From Vibrio neptunius (GTDB taxonomy: Bacteria > Pseudomonadota > Gammaproteobacteria > Enterobacterales > Vibrionaceae), in assembly GCF_000967495.1 (NCBI RefSeq), contig NZ_JXXU01000040.1, positions 124,001-188,000 of the forward strand: DNA of 64,000 nucleotides, read 5' to 3'. The notes beneath the pieces were generated by a model. It was not told the DNA's origin. It ran no database searches and saw only the letters and a list, made by a program, of their open reading frames with translations. The stretch's first letter is position 1. The number at the start of each line of letters is the position of its first letter. Shown piece after piece: positions 1 to 10,040 of the stretch. Position numbers and translations under genes: made by a program.

Positions 1-1
1 T

Positions 2-3000
2 AACTTTGACATGGCACTTGAGCTCCTAGTTCTTTCTGGTCGTAGCCTGCCACACGCACTGATGATGTTGATACCAGAAGCATGGCAAGAAAACAAAAAT
101 ATGGATCCTAAACGTCGCGCGTTCTATCAGTACCACGCGAATATCATGGAACCATGGGATGGTCCTGCTTCAGTGTGTTTTACTGATGGTGTTCAAGTTG
201 GTGCGACACTTGACCGTAACGGCCTACGCCCTTCTCGCTACACAGTGACCAAAGACAATTTCCTCGTGATGGCATCAGAATCTGGTGTTGTGGATATTGA
301 ACCAGAGAACGTTGAGTTCCGCGGTCGTCTACAACCAGGTCGTATCTTCGTTGCAGACCTAGAGCAAGGTCGCATCATTTCTGACGAAGAAGTGAAAGAC
401 AGCATTGCAACGGCGCAGCCTTACGAGAAGTGGGTAGAAGAAAACCTACTGAGCTTGAAGAAGCTACCAGATGCGAGCAACCAGTTCAGCCAACCTTCTC
501 CTGAGCGTTTGCTGCACCGTCAACAAGCTTTCGGTGTGAGCACTGAAGAAGTGAACGAAATCATCGTCCCAATGGCGAATGACGCGAAGGAACCATTATC
601 AGCTATGGGTGCCGACTGGCCTCTTGCGGTTCTATCTCATCAGTCTCAGCACCTTTCAAACTACTTTAAGCAGCTGTTTGCACAGGTAACTAACCCACCG
701 ATCGACCCGATCCGTGAGCGTATGGTTATGTCGCTGAACACATACTTGGGTAAAGACCAAAACCTTCTGACTGAAACGCCACTTCACTGTCAGAAAGTCG
801 AGTTGGAATCACCTGTGCTGGCGAACTCCGAGCTTGAAAAACTGCGAGCTATCGATAACGAGCACCTACAAGCGAAGACGTTGGATATCGTATTCCAAGC
901 CAATGAAGATCAAGGCAAGCTTGAGCGTGCACTGAAACGTATCTGCCAATACGCAGAAGACGCGGTTGTCGATGGTTACTCAATCATCTTACTAACTGAC
1001 CGTGCAGTGAACTCAAACCATGCGGCGATTCCAGCAATGCTGGCTGTTGGTGCTGTGCACCACCATTTGATCCGCAAAGGTCTACGTGCGAAATGTGACA
1101 TCGTGGTTGAAACCGGTGACGCACGCGAAACGCACCACTTTGCAACGCTACTTGGTTACGGTGCGAATGCGGTTAACCCTTACCTAGTGATTGAAACCAT
1201 CATTGAACTTCAACGTACCAAGAAGTTAGATCCAGAAGCAAACCCTCGCGATCTGTTCAACAACTACCGTAAAGCGATCAATGGCGGTCTTCTGAAGATC
1301 TTCTCGAAGATGGGGATTTCTACGCTACAGTCGTACCATGGTGCGCAAATCTTCGAAGCCTTGGGTATCCATAAGTCTGTGGTAGACAAATACTTCACAG
1401 GTACGGTTTCTCGTATCCAAGGTCTAACCCTTGATGATATCGCCAAAGAAGTTTTGATCCGTCACCGCATCGGTTACCCACAACGCGAAATTCCAATTCA
1501 AATGCTGGATGTTGGTGGTGTTTACCAATGGAAACAGCGTGGTGAGAAGCACCTATTTAACCCAGAAACCATATCTCTACTGCAAGAGTCTACGCGCAAC
1601 AAGAACTACAATCAGTTCAAGCAATACGCGACCGCTGTAGATAAACAAGGTGACAACGCAGTAACCCTGCGTAGCCAACTTGAGTTCATTAAGAACCCAG
1701 CAGGCTCTATCTCTATCGACGAAGTCGAGCCAATTGAAAGCATAGTGAAACGCTTCGCGACCGGCGCAATGTCATTCGGTTCTATTTCGTACGAAGCACA
1801 CTCGACACTGGCTGTTGCGATGAACCGCCTTGGCGCGAAATCGAACTCCGGTGAAGGTGGTGAAGACCCAATGCGTTTCGAGCGCAAAGAAAATGGCGAT
1901 TGGGAGCGCTCAGCAATCAAGCAGGTCGCTTCAGGTCGTTTCGGCGTAACCTCTTACTACCTAACCAACGCTGATGAGCTACAGATCAAGATGGCTCAAG
2001 GCGCGAAACCAGGTGAAGGTGGTCAACTACCAGGCGATAAGGTAGACGATTGGATCGGTGCAACACGTCACTCAACTCCGGGCGTTGGTCTTATCTCGCC
2101 ACCACCACACCACGATATCTACTCAATCGAAGATTTGGCTCAGCTTATCTACGACTTGAAGAATGCGAACCGCACGGGTCGTGTAAACGTGAAACTGGTA
2201 TCGGAAGCGGGCGTCGGTACTATCGCTTCTGGTGTTGCTAAAGCGAAAGCAGACGTTGTACTTATCGCAGGTTTCGACGGTGGTACTGGTGCATCACCAA
2301 TGTCTTCAATCCGTCATACTGGTCTTCCTTGGGAACTTGGTTTGGCAGAAACGCATCAAACGCTACTGAAGAACGGTCTGCGTAACCGTATCGTGGTTCA
2401 AGCGGATGGTCAGATGAAGACACCTCGTGACCTTGCAGTGGCAACACTGCTTGGTGCAGAAGAATGGGGCGTGGCAACCGCAGCATTGGTGGTTGAAGGC
2501 TGTATTATGATGCGTAAGTGTCATAAGAACACCTGTCCTGTCGGTATCGCGACTCAAAACAAGACGCTTCGCGAGCGCTTTGATGGTCGCGTAGAAGACG
2601 TCGTCACCTTCTTCCAGTACATGGCACAAGGTCTACGTGAAATCATGGCTGAACTTGGCTTCCGCACTATCGATGAGATGGTCGGTCAAGGCCAGAAGCT
2701 GAAGATTCGCCAAGACGTGTCTCACTGGAAATACAAGAACCTAGATCTGTCCCCTGTTCTCCACGTTGAGCAACCACGCGAAGCCGATGGCGTATTCAAC
2801 CAAGCTCAGCAGAACCACAACCTAGAAGAAGTGCTAGACCGCAAGCTGATTCAAGCAGCAATTCCCGCTCTGGAGAAAGGCGAAGCGGTGAATGCAGAAT
2901 TCCCTATCGTCAACACGGACCGCTCTGCAGGTACCATGTTGTCGAACGAAATCTCGAAAGTGTACAAAGATGCGGGTCTACCTGAGCCAATGAACGTGAA

Positions 3001-3655
3001 ATTCAAAGGTTCTGCGGGTCAGTCATTCGGTGCATTCCTCGCTAAGGGCGTGAAGTTTGAAGTGGAAGGCGACGCGAACGACTACTGGGGTAAAGGCTTA
3101 TCTGGCGGTACCTTAGTACTTTACCCAGATGCGAAATCAAGCATTGTCGCGGAAGACAACATCGTGGTTGGTAACGTGTGTTTCTACGGTGCAACTTCGG
3201 GTGAGTCTTTCATTCGCGGTATGGCTGGCGAACGTTTCTGTGTTCGTAACTCAGGCGCGAAAGTAGTAGTAGAAGGCGTCGGTGACCACGGTTGTGAGTA
3301 CATGACGGGCGGTGCAGCAATTATCCTTGGTTCAACAGGTCGTAACTTTGCCGCAGGTATGAGTGGCGGCGTCGCTTATGTATGGGATAAATCAGGCGAC
3401 TTTGAGTCAAAACTGAACCCAGAGCTAGTAGACCTAGATCCAATCGAGCAAGAAGACAGAGATCTATTACTCGACATGCTAACTAAGCATGTTCACTTCA
3501 CAGGAAGTGAAGTCGCTCAGTCTTTCCTAGACAACTTTGAAGCAAGCCTAGCCTCTATGGTTAAGGTAATGCCGCGTGACTACAAAGCGGTTCTTCAAAA
3601 GCGTAAAGCTGAAGCACAGTCTCAAGGAAACGAAACTCAAGTGGAGGCCGTATAA
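2..3655 (+). CDS. gltB: Glutamate synthase large subunit, first copy (5' end outside window)
   Basis: Large (alpha) subunit of NADPH-GOGAT, which turns glutamine plus 2-oxoglutarate into two glutamates together with GltD. The reading frame is open from base 2, so the N-terminal Cys and part of the glutaminase domain lie off the window; about 1217 residues remain. What is seen runs in the usual order: the end of the class II amidotransferase domain, a central domain, the FMN-binding synthase domain with the GEGGEDP and GAKPGEGGQLPG signatures, a CHKNTCPVGIATQ cluster typical of the 3Fe-4S site, and the C-terminal GXGXG beta-helix repeats. Its stop overlaps the gltD start by one base (TAATG), which implies translational coupling. 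It is clearly a different paralogue from the second gltB at 5557. Confidence 0.96.
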   Translation, partial: NFDMALELLVLSGRSLPHALMMLIPEAWQENKNMDPKRRAFYQYHANIMEPWDGPASVCFTDGVQVGATLDRNGLRPSRYTVTKDNFLVMASESGVVDIEPENVEFRGRLQPGRIFVADLEQGRIISDEEVKDSIATAQPYEKWVEENLLSLKKLPDASNQFSQPSPERLLHRQQAFGVSTEEVNEIIVPMANDAKEPLSAMGADWPLAVLSHQSQHLSNYFKQLFAQVTNPPIDPIRERMVMSLNTYLGKDQNLLTETPLHCQKVELESPVLANSELEKLRAIDNEHLQAKTLDIVFQANEDQGKLERALKRICQYAEDAVVDGYSIILLTDRAVNSNHAAIPAMLAVGAVHHHLIRKGLRAKCDIVVETGDARETHHFATLLGYGANAVNPYLVIETIIELQRTKKLDPEANPRDLFNNYRKAINGGLLKIFSKMGISTLQSYHGAQIFEALGIHKSVVDKYFTGTVSRIQGLTLDDIAKEVLIRHRIGYPQREIPIQMLDVGGVYQWKQRGEKHLFNPETISLLQESTRNKNYNQFKQYATAVDKQGDNAVTLRSQLEFIKNPAGSISIDEVEPIESIVKRFATGAMSFGSISYEAHSTLAVAMNRLGAKSNSGEGGEDPMRFERKENGDWERSAIKQVASGRFGVTSYYLTNADELQIKMAQGAKPGEGGQLPGDKVDDWIGATRHSTPGVGLISPPPHHDIYSIEDLAQLIYDLKNANRTGRVNVKLVSEAGVGTIASGVAKAKADVVLIAGFDGGTGASPMSSIRHTGLPWELGLAETHQTLLKNGLRNRIVVQADGQMKTPRDLAVATLLGAEEWGVATAALVVEGCIMMRKCHKNTCPVGIATQNKTLRERFDGRVEDVVTFFQYMAQGLREIMAELGFRTIDEMVGQGQKLKIRQDVSHWKYKNLDLSPVLHVEQPREADGVFNQAQQNHNLEEVLDRKLIQAAIPALEKGEAVNAEFPIVNTDRSAGTMLSNEISKVYKDAGLPEPMNVKFKGSAGQSFGAFLAKGVKFEVEGDANDYWGKGLSGGTLVLYPDAKSSIVAEDNIVVGNVCFYGATSGESFIRGMAGERFCVRNSGAKVVVEGVGDHGCEYMTGGAAIILGSTGRNFAAGMSGGVAYVWDKSGDFESKLNPELVDLDPIEQEDRDLLLDMLTKHVHFTGSEVAQSFLDNFEASLASMVKVMPRDYKAVLQKRKAEAQSQGNETQVEAV

Positions 3656-5124
3656 TGGGTAAGCCTACTGGATTTTTAGAGCATGGTCGTGAACTACCAC
3701 AGAAGATCGACCCAGCTGAACGCATCAAGAACAACAAAGAGTTCGTTCTGAACGAGGAGTTTGGTGACAAGATCAATACTCAGGCTTCTCGTTGTATGGA
3801 TTGTGGTGTGCCGTTTTGTCATAACGGCTGCCCTATCGGTAACATCATCCCAGAGTTTAACGATGCCGTTTATCGTGATAGCTGGGAAGAAGCATGGAAC
3901 ATTCTAAGCTCAACCAATAACTTCCCAGAGTTCACTGGTCGTGTTTGCCCTGCTCCGTGTGAAAGTGCTTGTGTACTTGGCATCAACCAAGATCCAATCA
4001 CTATCTGTAATATCGAGAAAACCATCGTAGAAACGGCGTATCGTGAAGGGTACGCCAAACCAAAAACACCTCGTTCTCGCACTGGTAAAACCGTTGCGAT
4101 CATCGGTTCGGGCCCTGCTGGCCTTGCGGCTGCTGAGCAGTTAAACAGCGCTGGTCATACTGTGACAGTATTCGAGCGAGACGAGAAAGTAGGCGGTCTG
4201 CTGCGTTTTGGTATCCCAGATTTCAAACTGGGTATGGATGTGATTGATCGTAAGATCAACCTAATGGCAGAAGCGGGTATTGAATTCAAAGTTAACCAAC
4301 ATGTTGGTGTTGATGTGAATGCTCAGCAGCTGCGTCAAGAGTTCGATGTGGTTCTACTGACTGGTGGTTCAACCGTTCCTCGTGATTTGCCAGTTCCGGG
4401 TCGTGAACTAAAAGGCGTTCACTTCGCAATGGAATTCCTAGGTCAAAACAACCGCCGTGCCAACGACATGGATCTTAAGGGTGAAGAACTTCACGCCGCG
4501 GGCAAGCATGTTGTGGTGATCGGTGGTGGTGATACCGGCTCTGACTGTGTGGGTACATCTAACCGTCATGGCGCAGCAAGCATCACTCAGGTTGAAATCA
4601 TGCCGATTCCACCAGAGAAACGTCCTGCCAATATGCCATGGCCACAGTACCCGATGATCCTACGTACTTCGACGTCTCATGAAGAAGGCGTTGATCGTCA
4701 CTGGAATATCCTAACCAAAGAGTTCATCGGCAATGACAAAGGTGAAGTTACAGGCCTTCGTTTAGCTGATATCGTTTGGCAAGATGCGAAACCAGGCGAG
4801 CGTCCAAGCTTCAAAGAAGTAGAAGGCAGCGAACGTGTGATTCCATGTGATATGGCATTTCTAGCGATGGGCTTCCTACACCCTGAACCAACAGGCGTAC
4901 TTGCTCAACTGGATATCGCGCTAGATGATCGCGGTAACGTAGCAACTCAAGGTTTTGCTACTAACCAAGAAGGCGTATTTGCTGCTGGTGATATGCGAAC
5001 AGGCCAGTCTTTAGTGGTTCGTTGTATCAATGAAGGTCGCGAATGTGCCCGTGCGATCGATGACTACCTAATGGGTGGGACTCATCTTGAAGCGAAAGCC
5101 GATTCACTAATGCTATCAGCATAA
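3655..5124 (+). CDS. gltD: Glutamate synthase small subunit, first copy
   Basis: Small (beta) subunit of GOGAT, 489 aa; it passes electrons from NADPH through FAD and 4Fe-4S clusters to GltB. The N-terminal Cys motifs CMDCGVPFCHNGCP and GRVCPAPCESAC ligate the clusters, GSGPAGLAAAEQL is the FAD dinucleotide-binding motif near residue 150, and a second one, IGGGDTGSDC, lies near residue 290. The N-terminus MGKPTGFLEHGRE belongs to the GltD type found in many non-enteric bacteria and differs from the E. coli type encoded at 10041. SD GGAGG sits 8 bases before the ATG, inside the end of gltB. Confidence 0.95.
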   Translation: MGKPTGFLEHGRELPQKIDPAERIKNNKEFVLNEEFGDKINTQASRCMDCGVPFCHNGCPIGNIIPEFNDAVYRDSWEEAWNILSSTNNFPEFTGRVCPAPCESACVLGINQDPITICNIEKTIVETAYREGYAKPKTPRSRTGKTVAIIGSGPAGLAAAEQLNSAGHTVTVFERDEKVGGLLRFGIPDFKLGMDVIDRKINLMAEAGIEFKVNQHVGVDVNAQQLRQEFDVVLLTGGSTVPRDLPVPGRELKGVHFAMEFLGQNNRRANDMDLKGEELHAAGKHVVVIGGGDTGSDCVGTSNRHGAASITQVEIMPIPPEKRPANMPWPQYPMILRTSTSHEEGVDRHWNILTKEFIGNDKGEVTGLRLADIVWQDAKPGERPSFKEVEGSERVIPCDMAFLAMGFLHPEPTGVLAQLDIALDDRGNVATQGFATNQEGVFAAGDMRTGQSLVVRCINEGRECARAIDDYLMGGTHLEAKADSLMLSA

Positions 5125-5210
5125 GTCGAATCAACTCCAGCATCAGACAACAATGAATGATTCTGGAGTTAAAACGAATAACTAATCAATCCTTCCAAAC
5201 TATCCAACTT

Positions 5211-5237
5211 GACCAGCACATTGTGCTGGTCTTTTTT
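5211..5237 (+). terminator. Rho-independent terminator of the first gltBD operon
   Basis: GACCAGCACA and TTGTGCTGGTC form a near-perfect hairpin with almost no loop, followed by TTTTTT. It closes the first gltBD unit. Confidence 0.85.
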
Positions 5238-5253
5238 ATTTCAACCGAATTCA

Positions 5254-5275
5254 ATTGTTGCAAAATTGTAACAAT
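5254..5275. promoter_or_regulatory. 22-bp imperfect palindrome, candidate operator
   Basis: Outer arms ATTGTT and AACAAT are perfect complements, and an inner CAA/TTG pair is also symmetric; 18 of 22 positions obey the dyad. It lies about 280 bases upstream of the second gltB start, just after the terminator of operon 1. I do not recognise the binding protein. Confidence 0.4.
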
Positions 5276-5493
5276 CAAAAACATATACTCATGATATATA
5301 AGTACTTTTTAGGATATTAGTGGGTAAATAGAACATTGATGTTATATATCACCAAAAACTTGACCTTTTCTATCATACGCTATACGTTGTGAAGTCGATG
5401 AAAATGATTTCGTCTTTATTTAAAAAATAATAACAAACCATTCTGTGTATATTTATGCGGAATTTAACAATTTGAAAGCATAGTTAGTCATAC

Positions 5494-5536
5494 ATACCAA
5501 CCCTTGTGATGTTGGTATTTCTGTCTGGAAGACAGA
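5494..5536 (+). promoter_or_regulatory. Two tandem leader hairpins ahead of the second gltB
   Basis: Hairpin 1 has an 8-bp stem (ATACCAAC 5494-5501, GTTGGTAT 5511-5518). Hairpin 2 has a 7-bp stem (TCTGTCT 5520-5526, AGACAGA 5530-5536) with a GGA loop. The SD GGGAG (5545-5549) follows 8 bases later, so the folded leader abuts the ribosome-binding site. Confidence 0.45.
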
Positions 5537-5556
5537 GAAGCAAAGGGAGAATTGCA

Positions 5557-8500
5557 ATGGCTTTATATGATCCTAGTCTTGAAAAAGACAACTGTGGATT
5601 TGGTTTGATCGCTCACATGGAAGGACAACCAAGCCACAAACTGGTTCGTACAGCAATTTCGGCATTGGATCGCATGACCCACCGAGGTGGTATCGCCGCC
5701 GACGGTAAAACCGGCGATGGTTGTGGACTTCTATTACAAAAGCCCGACTCATATTTACGCCTCATCGCGGAAGAGAACAGCTTTAACCTCAGTAAACAAT
5801 ACGCTGTAGGTATGATGTTTTTCAGCCAAGATCCAGTCAAAGCACAATCTGCTAAAGACATCATCAATAAAGAGTTAACTCAAGAAACTCTGACCGTTTC
5901 AGGTTGGCGTGATGTGCCGACCAACTCAGATGTTTTAGGCCCAATCGCGCTGGATTCGTTACCTAATATTCAACAAGTATTCATTTCAGCCCCTGCAGGC
6001 TGGCGTGAACGTGACATTGAACGTCGTTTGTATATCGCACGCCGCCGCATAGAAAAACAAATCACGCAAGACAGTGATTTTTACATCTGCAGCTTGTCCA
6101 CACAGGTGATTGTATACAAAGGCCTGTGCATGCCTGCAGACTTACCACGCTTTTACCTCGATCTCGCAGATTTGCGCATGGAATCCGCTATTTGCTTGTT
6201 CCACCAGCGTTTTTCAACAAATACCCAGCCACGTTGGCCGCTGGCTCAACCCTTCCGCTATCTGGCACACAATGGTGAAATCAATACCATTGAAGGCAAT
6301 CGCCAGTGGGCACGTGCTCGTGCATACAAATTCGCTTCGCCCCTACTGCCTGACTTGCAAACAGCAGCTCCATTTGTGAACGAAACGGGCTCTGATTCAT
6401 CCAGTCTGGATAACATGCTCGACCTTTTCCTAGCGGGTGGCATGGACGTCTTCCGTGCGATGAGAATGCTGGTGCCGCCTGCATGGCAAAATCACCCGGA
6501 TATGGATCCGGATTTGCGTGCATTCTACGATTTCAACTCCAAACATATGGAACCATGGGATGGCCCTGCTGGCATCGTATTGTCCGATGGCCGTTATGCT
6601 GCGTGTAATCTAGATCGTAATGGCCTGCGCCCCGCTCGTTATGTCATCACTAAAGATCAGCTGATTACACTGGCATCAGAGGTTGGTATTTGGGATTATG
6701 CTCCCGACGAAGTGGCAGAAAAAGGCCGTGTTGGACCGGGCGAATTGTTGGTCGTTGACACACGCCGCGGGAAATTATGGCAATCAAGTGAAATTGACAA
6801 CGATCTAAAAGGTCGTCACCCATATAAAGAGTGGATGGACAATAACGTCCATAAGCTCACACCATTTGCTCAGCTGCCTGAAGAGCAGGTAGGTAAGCGT
6901 AATTTTGATAATGACTTGCTCAAGACCTATCAGAAGCAATTCGCTATGACTAACGAAGAAGTCGATCAAGTCCTTCGAGTCCTTGGTGATATGGGTCAAG
7001 AAGCGGTTGGCTCTATGGGTGATGATACCCCGATGGCCATTCTTTCCTCGAAAGAACGATTAGTTACAGACTACTTCCGTCAGAAATTTGCTCAGGTCAC
7101 CAATCCACCGATCGATCCGTTGCGTGAAAAGCACGTCATGTCACTGGCGACCAGTATTGGTCAAGAAATGAACGTTTTCTGTGAAACCGATGGACACGCT
7201 CATCGCGTAACTTTTGATTCCCCGGTGCTGCTGTACTCGGACATGCAGCAACTGCTCGAACTGGCTGATGAGCACTACCGTCATACCATCTTAGATATCA
7301 ATTACGATCCTAAGAGTAAGAACCTCCAACAAGCGATCAACGATTTATGTGACCAAGCAGTCGATATTGTACGTGAAGGTACTGTACTGGTGGTGTTATC
7401 TGATCGCGCGTTGGTGAAAGGCAAGCTGCCAATTCCTGCTGCTATGGCGGTAGGCGCGGTGCAAACACGTTTAATTGAAGAGAATCTTCGTTGTGATGCC
7501 AACATTATTGTCGAGACAGCCACTGCTCGCGATCCACATCAATTCGCTGTCCTACTTGGATTTGGCGCAACAGCGGTATACCCATACTTAGCTTATGAAG
7601 CATTGAGTAAACTGATTGATGATGGTGCACTTATAAAAAGCTACCGCGATGTAATGCAAAACTATCAATATGGTATCAACAAAGGCCTCTACAAAATCAT
7701 GTCCAAAATGGGCATATCCACCGTCGCCTCTTACCGTTGTTCGCAACTATTTGAAGCGGTAGGCCTGAGTGAAGATGTCGTCGAACTTTGCTTCCGCGGG
7801 GTCACGACACGTATACAGGGCGCCAGCTTCGACGATTTCCAGCAAGACTTGTTTAACCTTTCACGTAAAGCTTGGGCGAAACGTAAAGCCATCGAACACG
7901 GTGGTTTGCTTAAATACGTCCATGGCGGTGAGTATCATGCCTATAACCCAGATGTCGTAGGCACACTCCAACAGGCGGTAAAGTCTGGTGAGAGTAGTGA
8001 TTATCAGAGCTTTGCCAAGCAAGTAAACCAACGTCCTGTAGCGATGCTGCGCGATTTGATGACGCTGAAACAATCCGCAACACCGCTACCTTTAGAAAAA
8101 GTCGAGCCAAGCACAGAGTTATTTAAGCGTTTCGACTCTGCCGCGATGTCCATTGGCGCTCTGAGCCCAGAAGCTCATGAAGCACTGGCGACCGCGATGA
8201 ACCGTCTTGGTGGCTATTCAAATTCAGGTGAAGGTGGTGAAGATCCACGTCGCTTCGGCACAGAGCGTAACTCTCGCATTAAGCAAATTGCCTCAGGTCG
8301 GTTTGGTGTCACTCCGCATTACCTGACCAATGCCGATGTTCTGCAAATCAAAGTCGCTCAGGGTGCAAAGCCGGGTGAAGGCGGTCAGCTTCCAGGACAT
8401 AAAGTGACGGCGGAAATCGCTAAGCTACGTTATTCAGTCCAAGGCGTTACGCTGATCTCTCCTCCGCCACACCACGATATTTATTCAATTGAAGATTTAG

Positions 8501-10020
8501 CTCAGCTGATTTTCGACCTAAAACAGGTCAATCCAAATGCGCTAGTTTCGGTGAAATTAGTATCTGAGCCTGGTGTCGGCACCATCGCAACAGGTGTCGC
8601 GAAGGCCTACGCTGATCTTATTACCATCTCAGGTTACGACGGCGGTACCGCAGCAAGCCCACTAACCTCAGTGAAATACGCAGGTTGTCCTTGGGAGCTG
8701 GGCCTTGCAGAGACTCAACAAGCACTGGTTGCTAACGGGCTTCGTCACAAGATTCGCCTTCAAGTGGATGGCGGTCTAAAAACAGGTTTAGACGTTGTAA
8801 AAGCCGCGATTCTAGGTGCAGAAAGCTTCGGTTTTGGAACAGCACCTATGGTAGCGATGGGCTGTAAGTTCCTGCGCATTTGTCACCTCAACAATTGTGC
8901 AACAGGCGTTGCCACTCAAGACGAATTGTTACGCAAAGAGTTCTTCAAAGGCTTGCCAGAGCAAGTGATGAATTATTTTGTCGGTTTGGCTGATGAAGTA
9001 CGCACCTTGTTAGCGGAACTGGAAGTGGAAAAACTCACTGATCTCATCGGGCGAACTGAGTTGCTGGAGACAGCAGAAGGTATGACCGCCAAGCAAACCA
9101 AGCTCGACTTAAGCAACATTCTCGAGGCGCCTGCATCACCAGAAGGTCATCCACTATTTTGGACAGAGCCTAACACACCGTTTGATAAAGCCGAGTTAAA
9201 CCAGAAGATCATTGATGACGCGCTCTCAGCCGTAGAATCCGGCGAATCAGCTAGCTTCTTCTACAATGTCATCAATACCGATCGCTCGATTGGTGCGCGT
9301 CTATCAGGTGAAATAGCGAAACGCTATGGAAACCAAGGCATGGCGGCCACCCCCATTAAACTGCATCTTGATGGCACCGCTGGACAGTCATTTGGGGTCT
9401 GGAATGCGGGTGGCGTAGAACAGTACCTCACTGGTGACGCCAACGACTATGTTGGTAAAGGCATGGCTGGTGGCAAGTTGGTCATCAAACCACATCAGGG
9501 AACCGCATTCCGCTGTAATGAAGCCACTATTATTGGTAACACCTGCTTATACGGTGCAACTGGCGGCAAACTCTTTGCTGCTGGTACGGCTGGCGAGCGC
9601 TTTGGCGTCCGTAACTCTGGAACCATCGCTGTCATAGAAGGCGCTGGCGACAACGCTTGTGAATACATGACAGGAGGTATTGTGGCAATTCTTGGCGCAA
9701 CTGGGGTCAATTTTGGCGCAGGGATGACAGGTGGATTTGCCTACGTTCTTGATAAGAACGAAGACTTCCAAGGCCGGGTGAACAATGAATCCGTAGAAGC
9801 ATTGGCGCTATCTGATCTCTATATACATCAAGAACATTTACGCGGCCTAATAGCAGAGCATCTTGAAGAAACAAATTCCGTCCACGCAGAAGATATTCTG
9901 GCGAACTTTGATGAATGGATTCCAAAGTTCTATCTGGTGAAACCTAAAGCTGCAGACCTTCGTACCTTGCTGGGTCACCAAAGTCGTAGTGCCGCTGAAC
10001 TTCGCGTTCAAGCGCAGTAA
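5557..10020 (+). CDS. gltB: Glutamate synthase large subunit, second copy
   Basis: Complete GOGAT alpha subunit, 1487 aa, close to the usual length of the family. The start is the ATG at 5557, preceded by GGGAG; the frame also opens at 5506, but that start has no SD and adds 17 residues foreign to the family. Translation begins MALYDPSLEKDNCGFG: the family removes a short propeptide to expose the Cys of CGFG as the N-terminal nucleophile of the glutaminase domain. The FMN/synthase domain carries GEGGEDPRR and GAKPGEGGQLPGHK; the iron-sulfur segment is CHLNNCATGVATQ; beta-helix repeats (GXXGG) end the protein. It is followed after 20 bases by its own gltD. The residues differ substantially from the copy at the window start. 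Confidence 0.97.
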   Translation: MALYDPSLEKDNCGFGLIAHMEGQPSHKLVRTAISALDRMTHRGGIAADGKTGDGCGLLLQKPDSYLRLIAEENSFNLSKQYAVGMMFFSQDPVKAQSAKDIINKELTQETLTVSGWRDVPTNSDVLGPIALDSLPNIQQVFISAPAGWRERDIERRLYIARRRIEKQITQDSDFYICSLSTQVIVYKGLCMPADLPRFYLDLADLRMESAICLFHQRFSTNTQPRWPLAQPFRYLAHNGEINTIEGNRQWARARAYKFASPLLPDLQTAAPFVNETGSDSSSLDNMLDLFLAGGMDVFRAMRMLVPPAWQNHPDMDPDLRAFYDFNSKHMEPWDGPAGIVLSDGRYAACNLDRNGLRPARYVITKDQLITLASEVGIWDYAPDEVAEKGRVGPGELLVVDTRRGKLWQSSEIDNDLKGRHPYKEWMDNNVHKLTPFAQLPEEQVGKRNFDNDLLKTYQKQFAMTNEEVDQVLRVLGDMGQEAVGSMGDDTPMAILSSKERLVTDYFRQKFAQVTNPPIDPLREKHVMSLATSIGQEMNVFCETDGHAHRVTFDSPVLLYSDMQQLLELADEHYRHTILDINYDPKSKNLQQAINDLCDQAVDIVREGTVLVVLSDRALVKGKLPIPAAMAVGAVQTRLIEENLRCDANIIVETATARDPHQFAVLLGFGATAVYPYLAYEALSKLIDDGALIKSYRDVMQNYQYGINKGLYKIMSKMGISTVASYRCSQLFEAVGLSEDVVELCFRGVTTRIQGASFDDFQQDLFNLSRKAWAKRKAIEHGGLLKYVHGGEYHAYNPDVVGTLQQAVKSGESSDYQSFAKQVNQRPVAMLRDLMTLKQSATPLPLEKVEPSTELFKRFDSAAMSIGALSPEAHEALATAMNRLGGYSNSGEGGEDPRRFGTERNSRIKQIASGRFGVTPHYLTNADVLQIKVAQGAKPGEGGQLPGHKVTAEIAKLRYSVQGVTLISPPPHHDIYSIEDLAQLIFDLKQVNPNALVSVKLVSEPGVGTIATGVAKAYADLITISGYDGGTAASPLTSVKYAGCPWELGLAETQQALVANGLRHKIRLQVDGGLKTGLDVVKAAILGAESFGFGTAPMVAMGCKFLRICHLNNCATGVATQDELLRKEFFKGLPEQVMNYFVGLADEVRTLLAELEVEKLTDLIGRTELLETAEGMTAKQTKLDLSNILEAPASPEGHPLFWTEPNTPFDKAELNQKIIDDALSAVESGESASFFYNVINTDRSIGARLSGEIAKRYGNQGMAATPIKLHLDGTAGQSFGVWNAGGVEQYLTGDANDYVGKGMAGGKLVIKPHQGTAFRCNEATIIGNTCLYGATGGKLFAAGTAGERFGVRNSGTIAVIEGAGDNACEYMTGGIVAILGATGVNFGAGMTGGFAYVLDKNEDFQGRVNNESVEALALSDLYIHQEHLRGLIAEHLEETNSVHAEDILANFDEWIPKFYLVKPKAADLRTLLGHQSRSAAELRVQAQ

Positions 10021-10040
10021 TCATGGAGGATGTTTGAATC

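Larger units (their letters stand above)
5125..5556. other. Intergenic region between the two GOGAT operons
   Basis: This stretch of 432 bases has no gene. It holds a hairpin with arms AACTCCAG (5133-5140) and CTGGAGTT (5163-5170), the terminator of operon 1 (5211-5237), a 22-base dyad (5254-5275), an AT-rich tract with a possible but weak promoter (TTGACC at 5360, TATACG at 5381, spacer of 15), and two tandem hairpins (5494-5536) directly before the SD of the second gltB. Confidence 0.6.

Noticed and set aside
5360..5386. TTGACC/TATACG promoter for the second gltB
   Set aside because: The 15-base spacer is too short and the -10 is poor; not called as a feature.
5506..5556. Earlier start for the second gltB
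   Set aside because: The ATG at 5506 lies inside the first leader hairpin, has no SD, and adds residues absent from GltB; the ATG at 5557 has GGGAG and the right propeptide.
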